From Streptomyces verrucosisporus (lineage in GTDB: Bacteria; Actinomycetota; Actinomycetes; Streptomycetales; Streptomycetaceae): 64,000 nucleotides of DNA. This document shows, one piece after another, positions 8,184-17,596 of the stretch (positions within the stretch are counted from its first letter, which is position 1; the number at the start of each line of letters is the position of its first letter). The notes below the pieces were generated by a model. The model had not been told where the DNA came from. It searched no databases and saw nothing but the letters and a program-made list of their open reading frames with translations. The translations under genes were made by a program, and so were the position numbers. Where the stretch lies: contig NZ_JADEYH010000002.1 of assembly GCF_017114865.1 (NCBI RefSeq), positions 372,001 to 436,000 on the forward strand, read 5' to 3'.

Positions 8184-9512
8184 TCACCCGGTTCGCGGTC
8201 CCTCCCCATCGCCCGTCCGCCCGCCGTCCGGCTCCAGCCATCCGCGCAGCGCCGCCACCGTGACCAGCGCCAGCGCCGTGGCGGCCAGCGGCACTGTGAA
8301 TCCGGCGCTCGCCCCGAAGCGGTCCGTCAACTGCCCGGCGGCCGACGCGGCACCGGCCTGGCCCAGCGCCACCGCGCCGGCCATCCAGGTGAACGCCTCG
8401 GTGCGCACGCCCGCCGGAGCCAGCCGCTCCACCAGGGTGAAGCCGGTGATCAGGCTCGGCGCGATGCCGATGCCCGCCAGCAGTCCGAGGACGGCCAGCA
8501 GCGGGACCGCGTCCACCGCCCACAGCGGCGCGGTGGTCAGCGTCAGCAGCGCGTACGCCGCCAGCAGCCGCCGCTGCGGGGCCGAGCGCCAGGTCAGGGC
8601 GCCGAAGACGAGACCGGCGAGCATGTTGCCGGCGGCGAAGGTCCCGTACAGCACGCCGTTGAGGCCCGGCTGTCCGATGGATTCGGTGAAGGCGGCCAGC
8701 GACACCTGCATCCCGCCGAAGACCGAGCCGATGCCGAGGAAGGCGACGATCAGCACCCGCACGCCCGGCACCGACAGGGCCGAGGGGTGCGGTGCGCCGT
8801 CCGCTCCCCGGGCGCGGCGGTGGGCGGGGGGCGCGGTGCGGCGCTGGGCCGCGAAGACCAGCCCGCCGACGACGGTCAGGGCCGCCTCGGCGGCCAGCCC
8901 GGCGGCCGGGTGCACCCCGGTGCACAGGGCGGTGGCCAGGACCGGGCCGATGACGAAGGTGAGCTCGTCGGTGACCGACTCGAACGCCGCCGCCGTCGAC
9001 AGCAGGCGGGCGCCGTCCGGCCTGCCCGCGCCGCCCGGCGGGCCCGAACCGCCCCGCCGGTCCGGCGAGCCCGGCCCGCCCCTGAGCAGATGCGCCCAGC
9101 GGGCCCGCACCATCGGGCCGACCTGCGGCACCGAGGCGCCGGCCGGCACGGCCGCCAGCAGCAGCGCCCACAGCGGCGCCCGGGACAGCGCCAGGGCAAC
9201 CAGCACGCCCACGGCGGCGGCGTGCAGCAGCACCCCGGGCACCAGGACCGCGCGCTGGCCGAAGCGGTCGGCGAGCCGGCCGCTGCGGGGTGCGAACAGG
9301 GCCATCGACACGCCGGTCACGGCCGAGACGGTGCCCGCCGTGCCGAACGATCCGGTGGTGTCCTCGACCAGCAGCACGATGCCGAGCGTCAGCATCGCGA
9401 AGGGCTGGCGGGCCAGGAAGCCGGGCAGCAGGAACGTCCACGCACCCGGGGTGCGCAGCAGGTCCCGGTAGCCGGGCTTCCGGTCCGTGACGGGAGTGAC
9501 CGTGGTGGCCAC
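8184..9512 (-). CDS. MFS transporter (probable drug or metabolite exporter)
   Basis: 442-residue major facilitator with about 12 hydrophobic segments. The loop 2-3 motif appears as SGRLADRFGQRAVL (about residues 76-89), matching the GxLaDrxGrkxxl pattern; the N-terminus YRDLLRTPGAWTFLLPGFLAR is typical of actinobacterial MFS proteins near this locus. The central loop (about residues 147-175) is rich in Gly/Arg/Pro. Start ATG at 9512 with AGAAAGG upstream. Secondary transport by proton antiport is the family rule; the substrate cannot be read from sequence. Confidence 0.85.
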   Translation of the reverse strand: MATTVTPVTDRKPGYRDLLRTPGAWTFLLPGFLARQPFAMLTLGIVLLVEDTTGSFGTAGTVSAVTGVSMALFAPRSGRLADRFGQRAVLVPGVLLHAAAVGVLVALALSRAPLWALLLAAVPAGASVPQVGPMVRARWAHLLRGGPGSPDRRGGSGPPGGAGRPDGARLLSTAAAFESVTDELTFVIGPVLATALCTGVHPAAGLAAEAALTVVGGLVFAAQRRTAPPAHRRARGADGAPHPSALSVPGVRVLIVAFLGIGSVFGGMQVSLAAFTESIGQPGLNGVLYGTFAAGNMLAGLVFGALTWRSAPQRRLLAAYALLTLTTAPLWAVDAVPLLAVLGLLAGIGIAPSLITGFTLVERLAPAGVRTEAFTWMAGAVALGQAGAASAAGQLTDRFGASAGFTVPLAATALALVTVAALRGWLEPDGGRTGDGEGPRTG

Positions 9513-9703
9513 GGCCGTACCTTTCTGCCGCCTGGTAGCGCGCCGCGGGCCGTACGGCGCTCGGTGGCGCGGTACGGCGGGGCGCGCCGAAGGCCGTCCT
9601 CTCGCACGGACCGCGGCATGTGGTCGGCCGGGCGGCCGTGCCGGCCCTGCATCAGGCGGGGTCGAAACTCCGGTAGCTCCGAAAGTCGGACAAACGTACG
9701 GCC

Positions 9704-11308
9704 TCAGAGTAGCCGATCACCCCGCGGGCCCGGCCGTGCCCCGCCCTCGTCTCCGCCCCTTCCGGAGCCCGGCCGCGCCCGGCCCCGCCCGGCCTCCCGG
9801 TCACCTCTGCGCAGCGCCGAACTGCCCGCCGTCCCCAGCCAGCCCGCCAGCTTGCCGCCCCGGCCCACGGCCATCAGCCGCCGCTCGGCGGCGTCGCGCA
9901 CCGCGTCCGTGGCGACGACCAGCAGTTCGTCGCCGTGCCGCAGGACGGTCGACGGCGAGGGCACGAAGCTGTTGTCCCCCCGCACGACCAGGGTGACCGC
10001 CGCGCCTTTGGGCAGCCGCAGCTCGGTCACCTCCACACCCTGCATGCGCGAGCCGCCGGGGATGGACACCGCGATCAGATGTCCGCGCAGCCGCTCCAGC
10101 GGGGCCGACTCGATCTCCAGATCCTGTGCGCCCTCGCCGCCGGCCAGCCTGAGCTTCCGGGTGACCCAGGGGAGGGTCGGACCCTGGATCAGGGTGAAGA
10201 CCACCACCAGGACGAAGACGATGTTGAAGATCCGGTCGCTGTCCCTGCCCGGTTCGGACATGGGGATCGTCGCCAGGATGATGGGCACCGCGCCGCGCAG
10301 CCCGGCCCACGACATCAGTACCTGCTCCCGCAGGGGCCGCCGGAAGGGCAGGCTGCACAGCAGCACCGAGACCGGCCGGGCCACCAGCGTCAGCACCACC
10401 CCGATGACCAGCGCGGCCCCGAAGTCCTCCAGCAGCTCCGAGGGGGTGGCCAGCAGGCCGAGCAGGACGAACAGGCCGATCTGCGCGATCCAGGCCAGGC
10501 CCTCCGCGAAGCCGCGGGTGGCCGGGCGGTGCGGCAGCCTGGCGTTGCCCAGGACGATCCCGCAGATGTAGGTGGCCAGGAAGCCGCTGCCCTGGGCCAG
10601 CGAGCCCCCCGCGTAGGCCAGGACGCACAGCGCCATCACCGCGATCGGGTACAGGCCGGAGGAGGACAGCGCCACGTGCCGCATCCCGTACTCGCCGAGC
10701 CTGCCGACGAGCACCCCGACCGCGACGCCGATCGCCAGCTGCAGCGCGATGTTCCCGATCAGCATGTACCACGAGTCCATCGGACCGGACACGGAGAAGG
10801 CGATCACCAGGATGACCACGGGAGGGTCGTTGAACCCCGACTCCGCCTCCACCGTCCCGGCCAGCCGCCGGGGCAGCGGCATCTTGCGCAGTACGGAGAA
10901 GACCGCGGCGGCGTCGGTGGAGGAGACCACCGCGCCCATGATCAGCGCCAGTTGCCAGTCCAGGCCGACCAGGTAGTGGGCGCCCGCGGCGGTGACCGCG
11001 ACGCTGATGCCGACGCCCACCGTCGCGAGCACGGCGGCGGCGGGCATGACGGGCCGGATGTCGCGCCATTTGGTGCTCAGCCCGCCCTCGGCCAGGATCA
11101 CCACGAGCGCCGCGTAGCCCAGCACCTGGGTCAGCTCGGCGTTGTCGAATTCGATCCCGAGCCCGTCCTGTCCCAGGGCCAGACCGAGCCCCAGGTAGAT
11201 CAGGAGGCTGGGCAGGCCGGTGCGGGTGGAGAGCCGGACCGCGGCGATGGCGACGAGCAGGACGATCGCGGAGACCAGCATGAGTTCGTTGAGGCGGTCG
11301 ACAGTCAG
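9704..11308 (-). CDS. K+/H+ antiporter, NhaP2/CvrA type, with C-terminal RCK_C domain
   Basis: CPA1-family antiporter with about 12 membrane segments followed by a cytosolic TrkA-C (RCK_C) domain. The transport core shows LPSLLIYLGLGLALGQDG, FNDPPVVILVIAF (conserved ND of the ion site) and WAGLRGAVPIILATIP. The regulatory domain carries VEVTELRLPKGAAVTLVVRG and HGDELLVVATD near the end. CTG at 11308 is proposed as start: it gives LTVDRLNEL, GGAAGGAT lies six bases upstream, and the ATG at 11281 has no ribosome site and would remove this N-terminus. About 534 residues with the CTG start. Likely role: export of K+ and pH or turgor control. Confidence 0.88.
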   Translation of the reverse strand: MTVDRLNELMLVSAIVLLVAIAAVRLSTRTGLPSLLIYLGLGLALGQDGLGIEFDNAELTQVLGYAALVVILAEGGLSTKWRDIRPVMPAAAVLATVGVGISVAVTAAGAHYLVGLDWQLALIMGAVVSSTDAAAVFSVLRKMPLPRRLAGTVEAESGFNDPPVVILVIAFSVSGPMDSWYMLIGNIALQLAIGVAVGVLVGRLGEYGMRHVALSSSGLYPIAVMALCVLAYAGGSLAQGSGFLATYICGIVLGNARLPHRPATRGFAEGLAWIAQIGLFVLLGLLATPSELLEDFGAALVIGVVLTLVARPVSVLLCSLPFRRPLREQVLMSWAGLRGAVPIILATIPMSEPGRDSDRIFNIVFVLVVVFTLIQGPTLPWVTRKLRLAGGEGAQDLEIESAPLERLRGHLIAVSIPGGSRMQGVEVTELRLPKGAAVTLVVRGDNSFVPSPSTVLRHGDELLVVATDAVRDAAERRLMAVGRGGKLAGWLGTAGSSALRRGDREAGRGRARPGSGRGGDEGGARPGPRGDRLL

Positions 11309-11501
11309 AAGCGGATCCTTCCGTGGGCGTGCGGAGGCAACGGCCGGGACCCGACCGCCGGGAAGTCATTTCTTTGCCTAACAATTTACCATTGCTTGAA
11401 TCTCCGGCTCCTGATGCGCGGACTCCCTGCCGACCGGCGACCCGGCTCGTCCTATGGTTGCTCCAGCACCTCTGGTCCCACCCTGCCCTCGAAGGACAGC
11501 G
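11309..11501. promoter_or_regulatory. Divergent promoter region, antiporter / acylase
   Basis: 193 bp between two divergent starts. An AT-rich block at about 11365-11405 (containing CATTTCTTTGCCTAACAATT) stands out from the GC-rich surroundings and should hold the promoters. No hexamer pair fits well enough to name. Confidence 0.4.
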
Positions 11502-14324
11502 ATGCCCGCCAAGAAGACCCCGCGACGCGCCCGCCTTCTCGTGATCGCAGTCGTGCTGCTGCTCGTGGCGGGCGTCGGCTACGGCGCCTACTGGAGCGTC
11601 GGCACCGTCCGCGCGTCCTTCCCGCAGACGACCGGCTCGATGGAGCTTGAAGGTCTCTCCGCCCCGGTCACCGTCAAACGCGACGAGCACGGCATACCCC
11701 AGCTCTACGCGGACAGCGCCGAGGACCTCTTCCGCGCCCAGGGCTACGTCCACGCCCAGGACCGCTTCTGGGAGATGGACGTGAGGCGGCACATGACGGC
11801 CGGCCGGCTGTCGGAGATGTTCGGCGAGAGCCAGGTCGAGACCGACGCCTTCCTGCGCACTCTGGGCTGGCGGAAGGTGGCGCAGGAGGAGTACGACACC
11901 AAGCTGTCGGACACGACCAAGAAGTACCTGCTGGCCTACGCCGAGGGCGTCAACTCCTATCTGGGCGGACGCAGCGGCGCGGAACTCTCCCTGGAGTACG
12001 CGGCCCTGGGTCTCGTCAGCGACTACAAGCCGCACGAGTGGTCGCCGGTGGACTCCGTGGCCTGGCTCAAGGCCATGGCCTGGGACCTGCGCGGCAACAT
12101 GCAGGACGAGATCGACCGGGCCCTGCTCTCCAGCCGCCTGACGAACAAGCAGATCGAGGCGCTCTACCCGGACTACCCCTTCGACCGGAACAAGCCGATC
12201 GTCCAGGACGGCGCCGTCAGCGCCCTCGACGGCTCCTACGACCCGAAGGGCACCCCCGCGGAGGGCGGGGACCCCGCGCAGAACGGCGCCACCGCCCCCG
12301 GCGCCACCGCCCCCGACGCCACCGCCCCCGACGGGGCCGGCCAGGGCGCAGGGACCGGCCAGGGCGCCCCGGCGGGCCAGACGGGCCAGTCCGGCCAGAC
12401 GGGCCAGGCCGGTCAGGGCGTGCAGACCCAGCTCGCCGCGCTGGCCGCCTCCCTCGACGCCGTCCCCGCCCTCCTGGGCCCCAGCGGCGACGGCATCGGC
12501 TCCAACTCCTGGGTCGTCTCCGGCGAGTACACGACCACCGGCAAGCCGCTGCTCGCCAACGACCCGCACCTGGCCCCGCAGCTGCCCTCCCTCTGGTACC
12601 AGATGGGCCTGCACTGCAACTCGGTCGGCGAGGACTGCCCCTTCGACGTCGCGGGCTTCACCTTCTCCGGCATGCCCGGCGTGGTAATCGGCCACAACCA
12701 GGAGATCTCCTGGGGTTTCACCAACCTCGGCGCCGACGTCACCGACCTGTACCTGGAGAAGATCGAGAACGGCACCTACCTCTACGACGGGAAGAAGGTC
12801 CCGTACGAGACCCGCGAGGAGGTCATCAAGGTCGCGGGCGGCGAGGACCGCAAGATCACCGTCCGCTCCACCCGCCACGGCCCCCTCGTCTCCGACCGCA
12901 GCAACGAGCTGGCCGGAGTCGGCGACCACGCCCCGGTCGGCGACGTCGCCCCCGACCGCGGCAAGGGCTACGCCGTCGCGCTGCGCTGGACGGCGCTGGA
13001 GCCCTCCAGGACCATGGACGCGGTCTTCGAGCTGAACACCGCCACCGACTTCAACGGGTTCCGCAAGGCCGCCCGGAAGTTCGCCGTCCCCTCCCAGAAC
13101 CTGGTCTACGCCGACACCGAGGGCAACATCGGCTACCAGGCCCCCGGCCGCATCCCGGTCCGCGCCGAGGGCCACGACGGCCGCTACCCGGCGCCCGGCT
13201 GGGACCCGGACCACGAATGGGAGGGCTACGTACCGCAGGAGGCCCTGCCCTGGGAGTACAACCCGGAGCGCGGCTACATCGTCACCGCCAATCAGGCCGT
13301 GATCGACGCGGAGAAGTACCCCTACCCGCTCACCGAGGACTGGGGCTACGGCGCCCGCAGCCAGCGGATCGACGACCTCATCCAGTCCAAGATCAAGGAC
13401 GGCGGCAAGGTCTCCACGGACGACATGCGGACCATGCAGCTGGACAACAGCAGCGAGATAGCCAAGATCCTGGTGCCGTACCTGCTGAAGATCGACGTCG
13501 AGGACCCCTACGTCCGCCAGGCGCAGGAGCTGCTGGAGGGCTGGGACTACACCCAGGACGCCGACTCCGCGCCCGCCGCCTACTTCAACGGCGTGTGGCG
13601 CAACCTCCTCAAGCTCGGCTTCGGCAACAAGCTCCCCAAGGAGGTCCGCGTCGAGGGCGAGTGCCTGCGGGTCCGCCCGGCCGACGAGTCCGGCCCGATC
13701 GAGGACCTGAGCGGCAACCCGCGCACCGTCCGCGAGTGCGGCACACGCGCCCCGTCCTCCGCGCAGCCCGACGGCGGCGACCGCTGGTACGAGGTCGTGC
13801 GCACGCTGCTGGACGAGCCCGACAGCGGCTGGTGGACCCCCGGCAGCCGCTTCGAGGAGGGCGAGGGCGACCGCGACGCGCTGCTGGCCCGCGCCATGAA
13901 GGACGCCCGCTGGGAGCTGACCACCAAGCTCGGCAAGGACATCGAGACCTGGAGCTGGGGCCGTCTGCACCGGCTGATGCTCCAGAACCAGACCCTGGGC
14001 ACCGAGGGCCCGGGCTTCGTCCAGCACCTGCTCAACCGCGGCCCGTGGGACCTGGGCGGTGGCGAGGCGGCCGTCAACGCCACCGGCTGGAACGCCGCGG
14101 GCGGCTACGAGGTGATCTGGGTGCCGTCGATGCGGATGGTGGTCAACCTGGCCGACCTCGACGAGTCGAGCTGGATCAACCTCACCGGCGCCTCCGGCCA
14201 CGCCTACCACTCCAACTACGTGGACCAGACGGACATGTGGGCCGAGGGCGGGCAGCTGGACTGGGCGTTCGGCCGCAAGGCCGTCGAGGACGCGACCGTG
14301 GACACCATGGCCCTCACCCCGTAG
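11502..14324 (+). CDS. Penicillin acylase family (Ntn hydrolase) precursor
   Basis: 940-residue S45 acylase precursor, cleaved into two chains around an N-terminal serine nucleophile and hydrolysing amide-linked acyl groups (penicillins, acyl-homoserine lactones or similar). Residues 8-33 form a membrane anchor or signal (ARLLVIAVVLLLVAGVGYGAY), so it acts outside the membrane. DEHGIPQLYADSAEDLFRAQ and YVHAQDRFWEMDVRRH are alpha-chain signatures. Ser334 in DGIG-SNSWVVSG is the predicted cleavage site and nucleophile; SHAYHSNYVDQ-like residues occur near the C-terminus (GHAYHSNY). A low-complexity Ala/Gly/Gln/Thr stretch (about residues 258-310) lies in the spacer. GAAGGACA precedes ATG 11502. 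Confidence 0.9.
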   Translation: MPAKKTPRRARLLVIAVVLLLVAGVGYGAYWSVGTVRASFPQTTGSMELEGLSAPVTVKRDEHGIPQLYADSAEDLFRAQGYVHAQDRFWEMDVRRHMTAGRLSEMFGESQVETDAFLRTLGWRKVAQEEYDTKLSDTTKKYLLAYAEGVNSYLGGRSGAELSLEYAALGLVSDYKPHEWSPVDSVAWLKAMAWDLRGNMQDEIDRALLSSRLTNKQIEALYPDYPFDRNKPIVQDGAVSALDGSYDPKGTPAEGGDPAQNGATAPGATAPDATAPDGAGQGAGTGQGAPAGQTGQSGQTGQAGQGVQTQLAALAASLDAVPALLGPSGDGIGSNSWVVSGEYTTTGKPLLANDPHLAPQLPSLWYQMGLHCNSVGEDCPFDVAGFTFSGMPGVVIGHNQEISWGFTNLGADVTDLYLEKIENGTYLYDGKKVPYETREEVIKVAGGEDRKITVRSTRHGPLVSDRSNELAGVGDHAPVGDVAPDRGKGYAVALRWTALEPSRTMDAVFELNTATDFNGFRKAARKFAVPSQNLVYADTEGNIGYQAPGRIPVRAEGHDGRYPAPGWDPDHEWEGYVPQEALPWEYNPERGYIVTANQAVIDAEKYPYPLTEDWGYGARSQRIDDLIQSKIKDGGKVSTDDMRTMQLDNSSEIAKILVPYLLKIDVEDPYVRQAQELLEGWDYTQDADSAPAAYFNGVWRNLLKLGFGNKLPKEVRVEGECLRVRPADESGPIEDLSGNPRTVRECGTRAPSSAQPDGGDRWYEVVRTLLDEPDSGWWTPGSRFEEGEGDRDALLARAMKDARWELTTKLGKDIETWSWGRLHRLMLQNQTLGTEGPGFVQHLLNRGPWDLGGGEAAVNATGWNAAGGYEVIWVPSMRMVVNLADLDESSWINLTGASGHAYHSNYVDQTDMWAEGGQLDWAFGRKAVEDATVDTMALTP

Positions 14325-14367
14325 CCGCCCTCACCCCGTACCGCCGCGAGCCCCGCGCCCGCCGGTC

Positions 14368-15033
14368 TCACGCCGTGAAGCGGTGCACCCCCTCGGGGGT
14401 CACCGCGGCGTGCACCGGACGGTCGTGGGGCTCCGCCGGTACCCGGCGCAGGTACTCGCCGGAGTGCAGCAGCACCACCAGCGCCGGGGTGGCCCCGGAC
14501 GCCTCGATCCGGGCCAGCACCCGGTCGTAGCTGCCCCCGCCGCGCCCCAGGCGCATCCCGCGCCGGTCCACCGCCAGCCCCGGCAGCAGTACGGCGTCCG
14601 CCCCGGTCACGGCCTGCGGTCCCAGCCGCCGCCCGGTGGGCTCCAGCAGTCCCCGGCGGGCGGAGGAGAGGAACTCGGCCCCCTCGTACGCGGCCCAGTC
14701 CAGGTCGTCGTCCGGCAGCAGCACCGGCAGCAGCACGCGCACGCCGCGCCATTGCAGTTCGTCCACCAGCGCGCGGGTGTCCGGCTCGCGCCCCACCGAG
14801 ACGTACGCGGCGACGGTGCGGGCCCCGGCCAGCTCGGGCAGTTCCAGGGCGTGCCGGGCGAGCGCGCCGGCGAGCCGGTGGACGCCGTCCTCCGGCAGAT
14901 GGGTCCGCGCCGCCAGGAGGGAGCGCCGCAGGGCCCGCTTCTCGCCGGCCACCGTCCGCGGCCCTTCCCCCGGCGCCGCATCCGGTGCCGCGTGCTTACC
15001 CCGGTGTGCTCCGGTGGTTCCGTCGTCCTTCAC
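14368..15033 (-). CDS. 5-formyltetrahydrofolate cyclo-ligase
   Basis: 221 residues. Converts 5-formyl-THF to 5,10-methenyl-THF with ATP, recovering folate for one-carbon metabolism. Blocks: EKRALRRSLLAART (N-terminal), VAAYVSVGREPDTRAL, and the C-terminal MRLGRGGGSYDRVLARI, the Mg-ATP loop of the 5-FCL family. GTG at 15033 is the first available start; an internal start near EKRAL would shorten a poorly conserved N-terminus. It converges with the acylase gene (43 bp apart). Its place beside galU matches Rv0992c-Rv0993 in M. tuberculosis. Confidence 0.88.
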   Translation of the reverse strand: MKDDGTTGAHRGKHAAPDAAPGEGPRTVAGEKRALRRSLLAARTHLPEDGVHRLAGALARHALELPELAGARTVAAYVSVGREPDTRALVDELQWRGVRVLLPVLLPDDDLDWAAYEGAEFLSSARRGLLEPTGRRLGPQAVTGADAVLLPGLAVDRRGMRLGRGGGSYDRVLARIEASGATPALVVLLHSGEYLRRVPAEPHDRPVHAAVTPEGVHRFTA

Positions 15034-15191
15034 GCCGCGTTCATCTCCCCGGCTCGATTACGCCAGTCCCTCGCCATGGCAGGCGCATTATCATCCTGAT
15101 GGCGCGCCAGCGCGGCCCCGAGCGTCGGGACATCTCCCTGTAAACCGCAACGGACCAGTCAGACATGCGCGTTACGTGACAAACCAACGGC

Positions 15192-15197
15192 TATGGT
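15192..15197 (+). promoter_or_regulatory. Putative -10 box of a leaderless galU transcript
   Basis: TATGGT ends six bases before the galU ATG at 15204 and there is no ribosome-binding site between. A start of transcription at or next to the ATG is the simplest reading. No good -35 is visible. Confidence 0.45.
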
Positions 15198-15203
15198 GCA
15201 GAC

Positions 15204-16109
15204 ATGACTACCTCGCGTACACGGCGGATCACCAAGGCCGTCATCCCGGCCGCCGGGCTCGGCACCCGCTTCCTTCCGGCGACGAAGGCCACCCCGAAGG
15301 AGATGCTGCCGGTCGTCGACAAGCCCGCGATCCAGTACGTGGTGGAGGAGGCCGTCACCGCCGGCCTCCCCGACGTCCTGATGGTCACCGGTCGCAACAA
15401 GCGCCCGCTGGAGGACCACTTCGACCGCAACTACGAGCTGGAGGAGGTGCTGCGCAGCAAGGGCGACGCCACCAAGCTCACCCGCGTCCAGGAGTCCACC
15501 GACCTGGCCACCATCCACTACGTGCGCCAGGGCGACCCCAGGGGCCTGGGCCACGCGGTGCTGTGCGCCGCCCCGCACGTCGGCGACCAGCCCTTCGCCG
15601 TCCTCCTCGGCGACGACCTCATCGACGCGCGCGACCCGCTGCTGTCCAGGATGATCGAGGTCCAGGAGACCTACGGCGGCAGCGTCGTGGCGCTGCTGGA
15701 GGTCGACCCGGAAAGCATCCACCTCTACGGCTGCGCCGTCGCCGAACCCACCGGCGACGACGACGTCGTGCGCGTGTCGGACCTGGTGGAGAAGCCCTCC
15801 CGCGAGGACGCCCCCAGCAACCTGGCCGTCATCGGCCGCTACGTCCTGGACCCGGCCGTCTTCGAGGTGCTGCGCAAGACCGAGCCCGGCCGCGGTGGCG
15901 AGATCCAGCTCACCGACGCCCTCCAGACCCTCGCCGCCGACCCGGGAATCGGCGGCCCGGTCCACGGTGTGGTATTCAAGGGCCGCCGCTACGACACCGG
16001 CGACCGCGGGGACTACCTCCGCGCCATCGTCAGGCTGGCGAGCGAGCGCGAGGACCTGGGCCCGGACTTCCGCGCCTGGCTGCGAGACTTCGTCAAAGAG
16101 GAGCTGTAG
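15204..16109 (+). CDS. galU: UTP-glucose-1-phosphate uridylyltransferase GalU
   Basis: 301 residues. Makes UDP-glucose from UTP and glucose-1-phosphate for wall polymers, glycogen-type sugars and trehalose. The nucleotidyltransferase signature KAVIPAAGLGTRFLPATKA is followed by TPKEMLPVVDKP (substrate lysine region); QGDPRGLGHAVLCA and LLGDDLI (metal-binding Asp) follow, and GGEIQLTDAL and GRRYDTGDRGDYLRA complete the family pattern. Typical length. It opens a run that continues with glp only 4 bp after its stop. Confidence 0.95.
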   Translation: MTTSRTRRITKAVIPAAGLGTRFLPATKATPKEMLPVVDKPAIQYVVEEAVTAGLPDVLMVTGRNKRPLEDHFDRNYELEEVLRSKGDATKLTRVQESTDLATIHYVRQGDPRGLGHAVLCAAPHVGDQPFAVLLGDDLIDARDPLLSRMIEVQETYGGSVVALLEVDPESIHLYGCAVAEPTGDDDVVRVSDLVEKPSREDAPSNLAVIGRYVLDPAVFEVLRKTEPGRGGEIQLTDALQTLAADPGIGGPVHGVVFKGRRYDTGDRGDYLRAIVRLASEREDLGPDFRAWLRDFVKEEL

Positions 16110-16113
16110 GCAC

Positions 16114-17532
16114 TTGAGCGGTACCCGGTCCGTCGACGAGCACCTGGCCGACATCCTGCGGTCGGTCCGGCCGCTGGAACCCATCGAGCTGCATCTGCTC
16201 GACGCCCAGGGCTGCGTGCTCACCGAGGACATCCTGGTGCCCGTCTCCCTGCCCCCCTTCGACAACAGCTCCATGGACGGCTACGCGGTGCGCGTCGCCG
16301 ACGTGGAGAAGGCGGACGAGGACGCCCCGGCGGTGCTGGAGGTCGTCGGCGACGTGGCGGCGGGCGCCGGCCGGCTGCCCGAGGTCGGCCCCGGCCAGGC
16401 CGCCCGTGTGATGACCGGCGCGCCGCTGCCGCCCGGCGCCGAGGCCGTCGTCCCCGTGGAGTGGACCGACGGCGGCACCGGCGGCGGCCCGGCCGACGCC
16501 ATGGCCGCCCACAGCGCCGATCCGTCCGGCGCGGCCGGCGAGGTCCGCGTCCACCGCCCGGTGACGGCACGGCAGTACGTGCGGGGCAAGGGCAGCGACG
16601 TACGCGCCGGCTCCGTCGCCCTGGAGGCCGGTACCGTCCTGGGCCCGGCGCAGATCGGCCTGCTGGCCGCCGTCGGCTGCGGCACCGTCACCGTACGGCC
16701 GCGCCCGCGCGTGGTGGTGCTCTCCACCGGCAGCGAACTGGTCCGGCCCGGCGCGCCGTTGGGCCCCGGCCAGATCCACGACTCCAACAGCTTCGCGCTG
16801 ACCGCCGCCGCCCGCGACGCCGGCGCCATCGCCTACCGCGTCGGCGCGGTGGCCGACGACGCAGCCACCCTGCGCACCGTCGTCGAGGACCAGCTCGTAC
16901 GCGCCGACGCCATCGTCACCAGCGGCGGTGTCAGCGTCGGCGCGTACGACGTGGTCAAGGAGGCGCTCACCGGCCTGGAGGGCACCGTCCTGGGCGGCGC
17001 CGAGCCGCCGGACGACGGGGGCGGCGCCGACGGCAACGACGGCAGGGGCGCCGGAGAGCCCGCCGAGGCGGCCGGGAGCGCCGACGGCACTCCGCGGCCC
17101 CCCGCGCGCGTGGAGTTCCGCCGCCTGGCCATGCAGCCCGGCAAACCGCAGGGCTTCGGCCTGGTCGGCCCCGACCGGATCCCGCTGTTCGCCCTCCCCG
17201 GCAACCCCGTCAGCTCCCACGTCTCCTTCGAGCTGTTCGTCCGCCCCGCCCTGCGCGCCCTGATGGGCCTGGAGCCCGTCACCCGGCGCACGGTCACCGC
17301 CCGCCTGGAGTGCCAGGAGCCGATCGCCTCCCCGGAGGGCAAACGCCAGTTCCTGCGCGGCCGGTACGAGCCCCCGGCCGCCGGGGAGGAGCCGGGCACG
17401 GTTCACCCGGTGGGCGGCCCCGGCTCGCACCTGCTGGGCTCGCTGGCCCGCGCCGACGCGCTGGCCGTCGTACCCGAGCGGACCACCGAGGTCGCCCGGG
17501 GCGACGAACTGGAGGTCGTCCTCCTGGACTGA
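16114..17532 (+). CDS. glp: Gephyrin-like MoeA-family protein (Glp)
   Basis: 472 residues, MoeA fold. [16 protein letters not shown] is the MoeA domain start; [13 protein letters not shown] and [13 protein letters not shown] mark the molybdopterin-binding subdomain, and [20 protein letters not shown] the signature near the end. MoeA proteins insert molybdate into adenylylated molybdopterin. In actinobacteria the copy between galU and rimJ is Glp, which binds FtsZ and a membrane receptor GlpR; the receptor homologue lies 1.9 kb downstream here. An acidic Gly/Ala-rich insertion sits at about residues 292-330. TTG 16114 chosen: GAGGAG lies within the galU stop region upstream and the protein begins [11 protein letters not shown]. 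Both a cofactor role and a division role are possible. Confidence 0.88.
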   Translation: MSGTRSVDEHLADILRSVRPLEPIELHLLDAQGCVLTEDILVPVSLPPFDNSSMDGYAVRVADVEKADEDAPAVLEVVGDVAAGAGRLPEVGPGQAARVMTGAPLPPGAEAVVPVEWTDGGTGGGPADAMAAHSADPSGAAGEVRVHRPVTARQYVRGKGSDVRAGSVALEAGTVLGPAQIGLLAAVGCGTVTVRPRPRVVVLSTGSELVRPGAPLGPGQIHDSNSFALTAAARDAGAIAYRVGAVADDAATLRTVVEDQLVRADAIVTSGGVSVGAYDVVKEALTGLEGTVLGGAEPPDDGGGADGNDGRGAGEPAEAAGSADGTPRPPARVEFRRLAMQPGKPQGFGLVGPDRIPLFALPGNPVSSHVSFELFVRPALRALMGLEPVTRRTVTARLECQEPIASPEGKRQFLRGRYEPPAAGEEPGTVHPVGGPGSHLLGSLARADALAVVPERTTEVARGDELEVVLLD

Positions 17533-17596
17533 CGCGACGGCGCCCGCGCCGCGGCGGGTACCGTTGACGTCCGGAGCGGACCGACGCGGGAGAGCG

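Noticed and set aside
9801..14210. Very long open frame antisense to the acylase and antiporter genes (about 1470 codons)
   Set aside because: It arises because G/C third positions remove stop codons on the opposite strand. The sense genes have complete catalytic motifs, signal sequences and ribosome sites; the antisense product is repetitive Val/Gly/Ala/Arg without domains.
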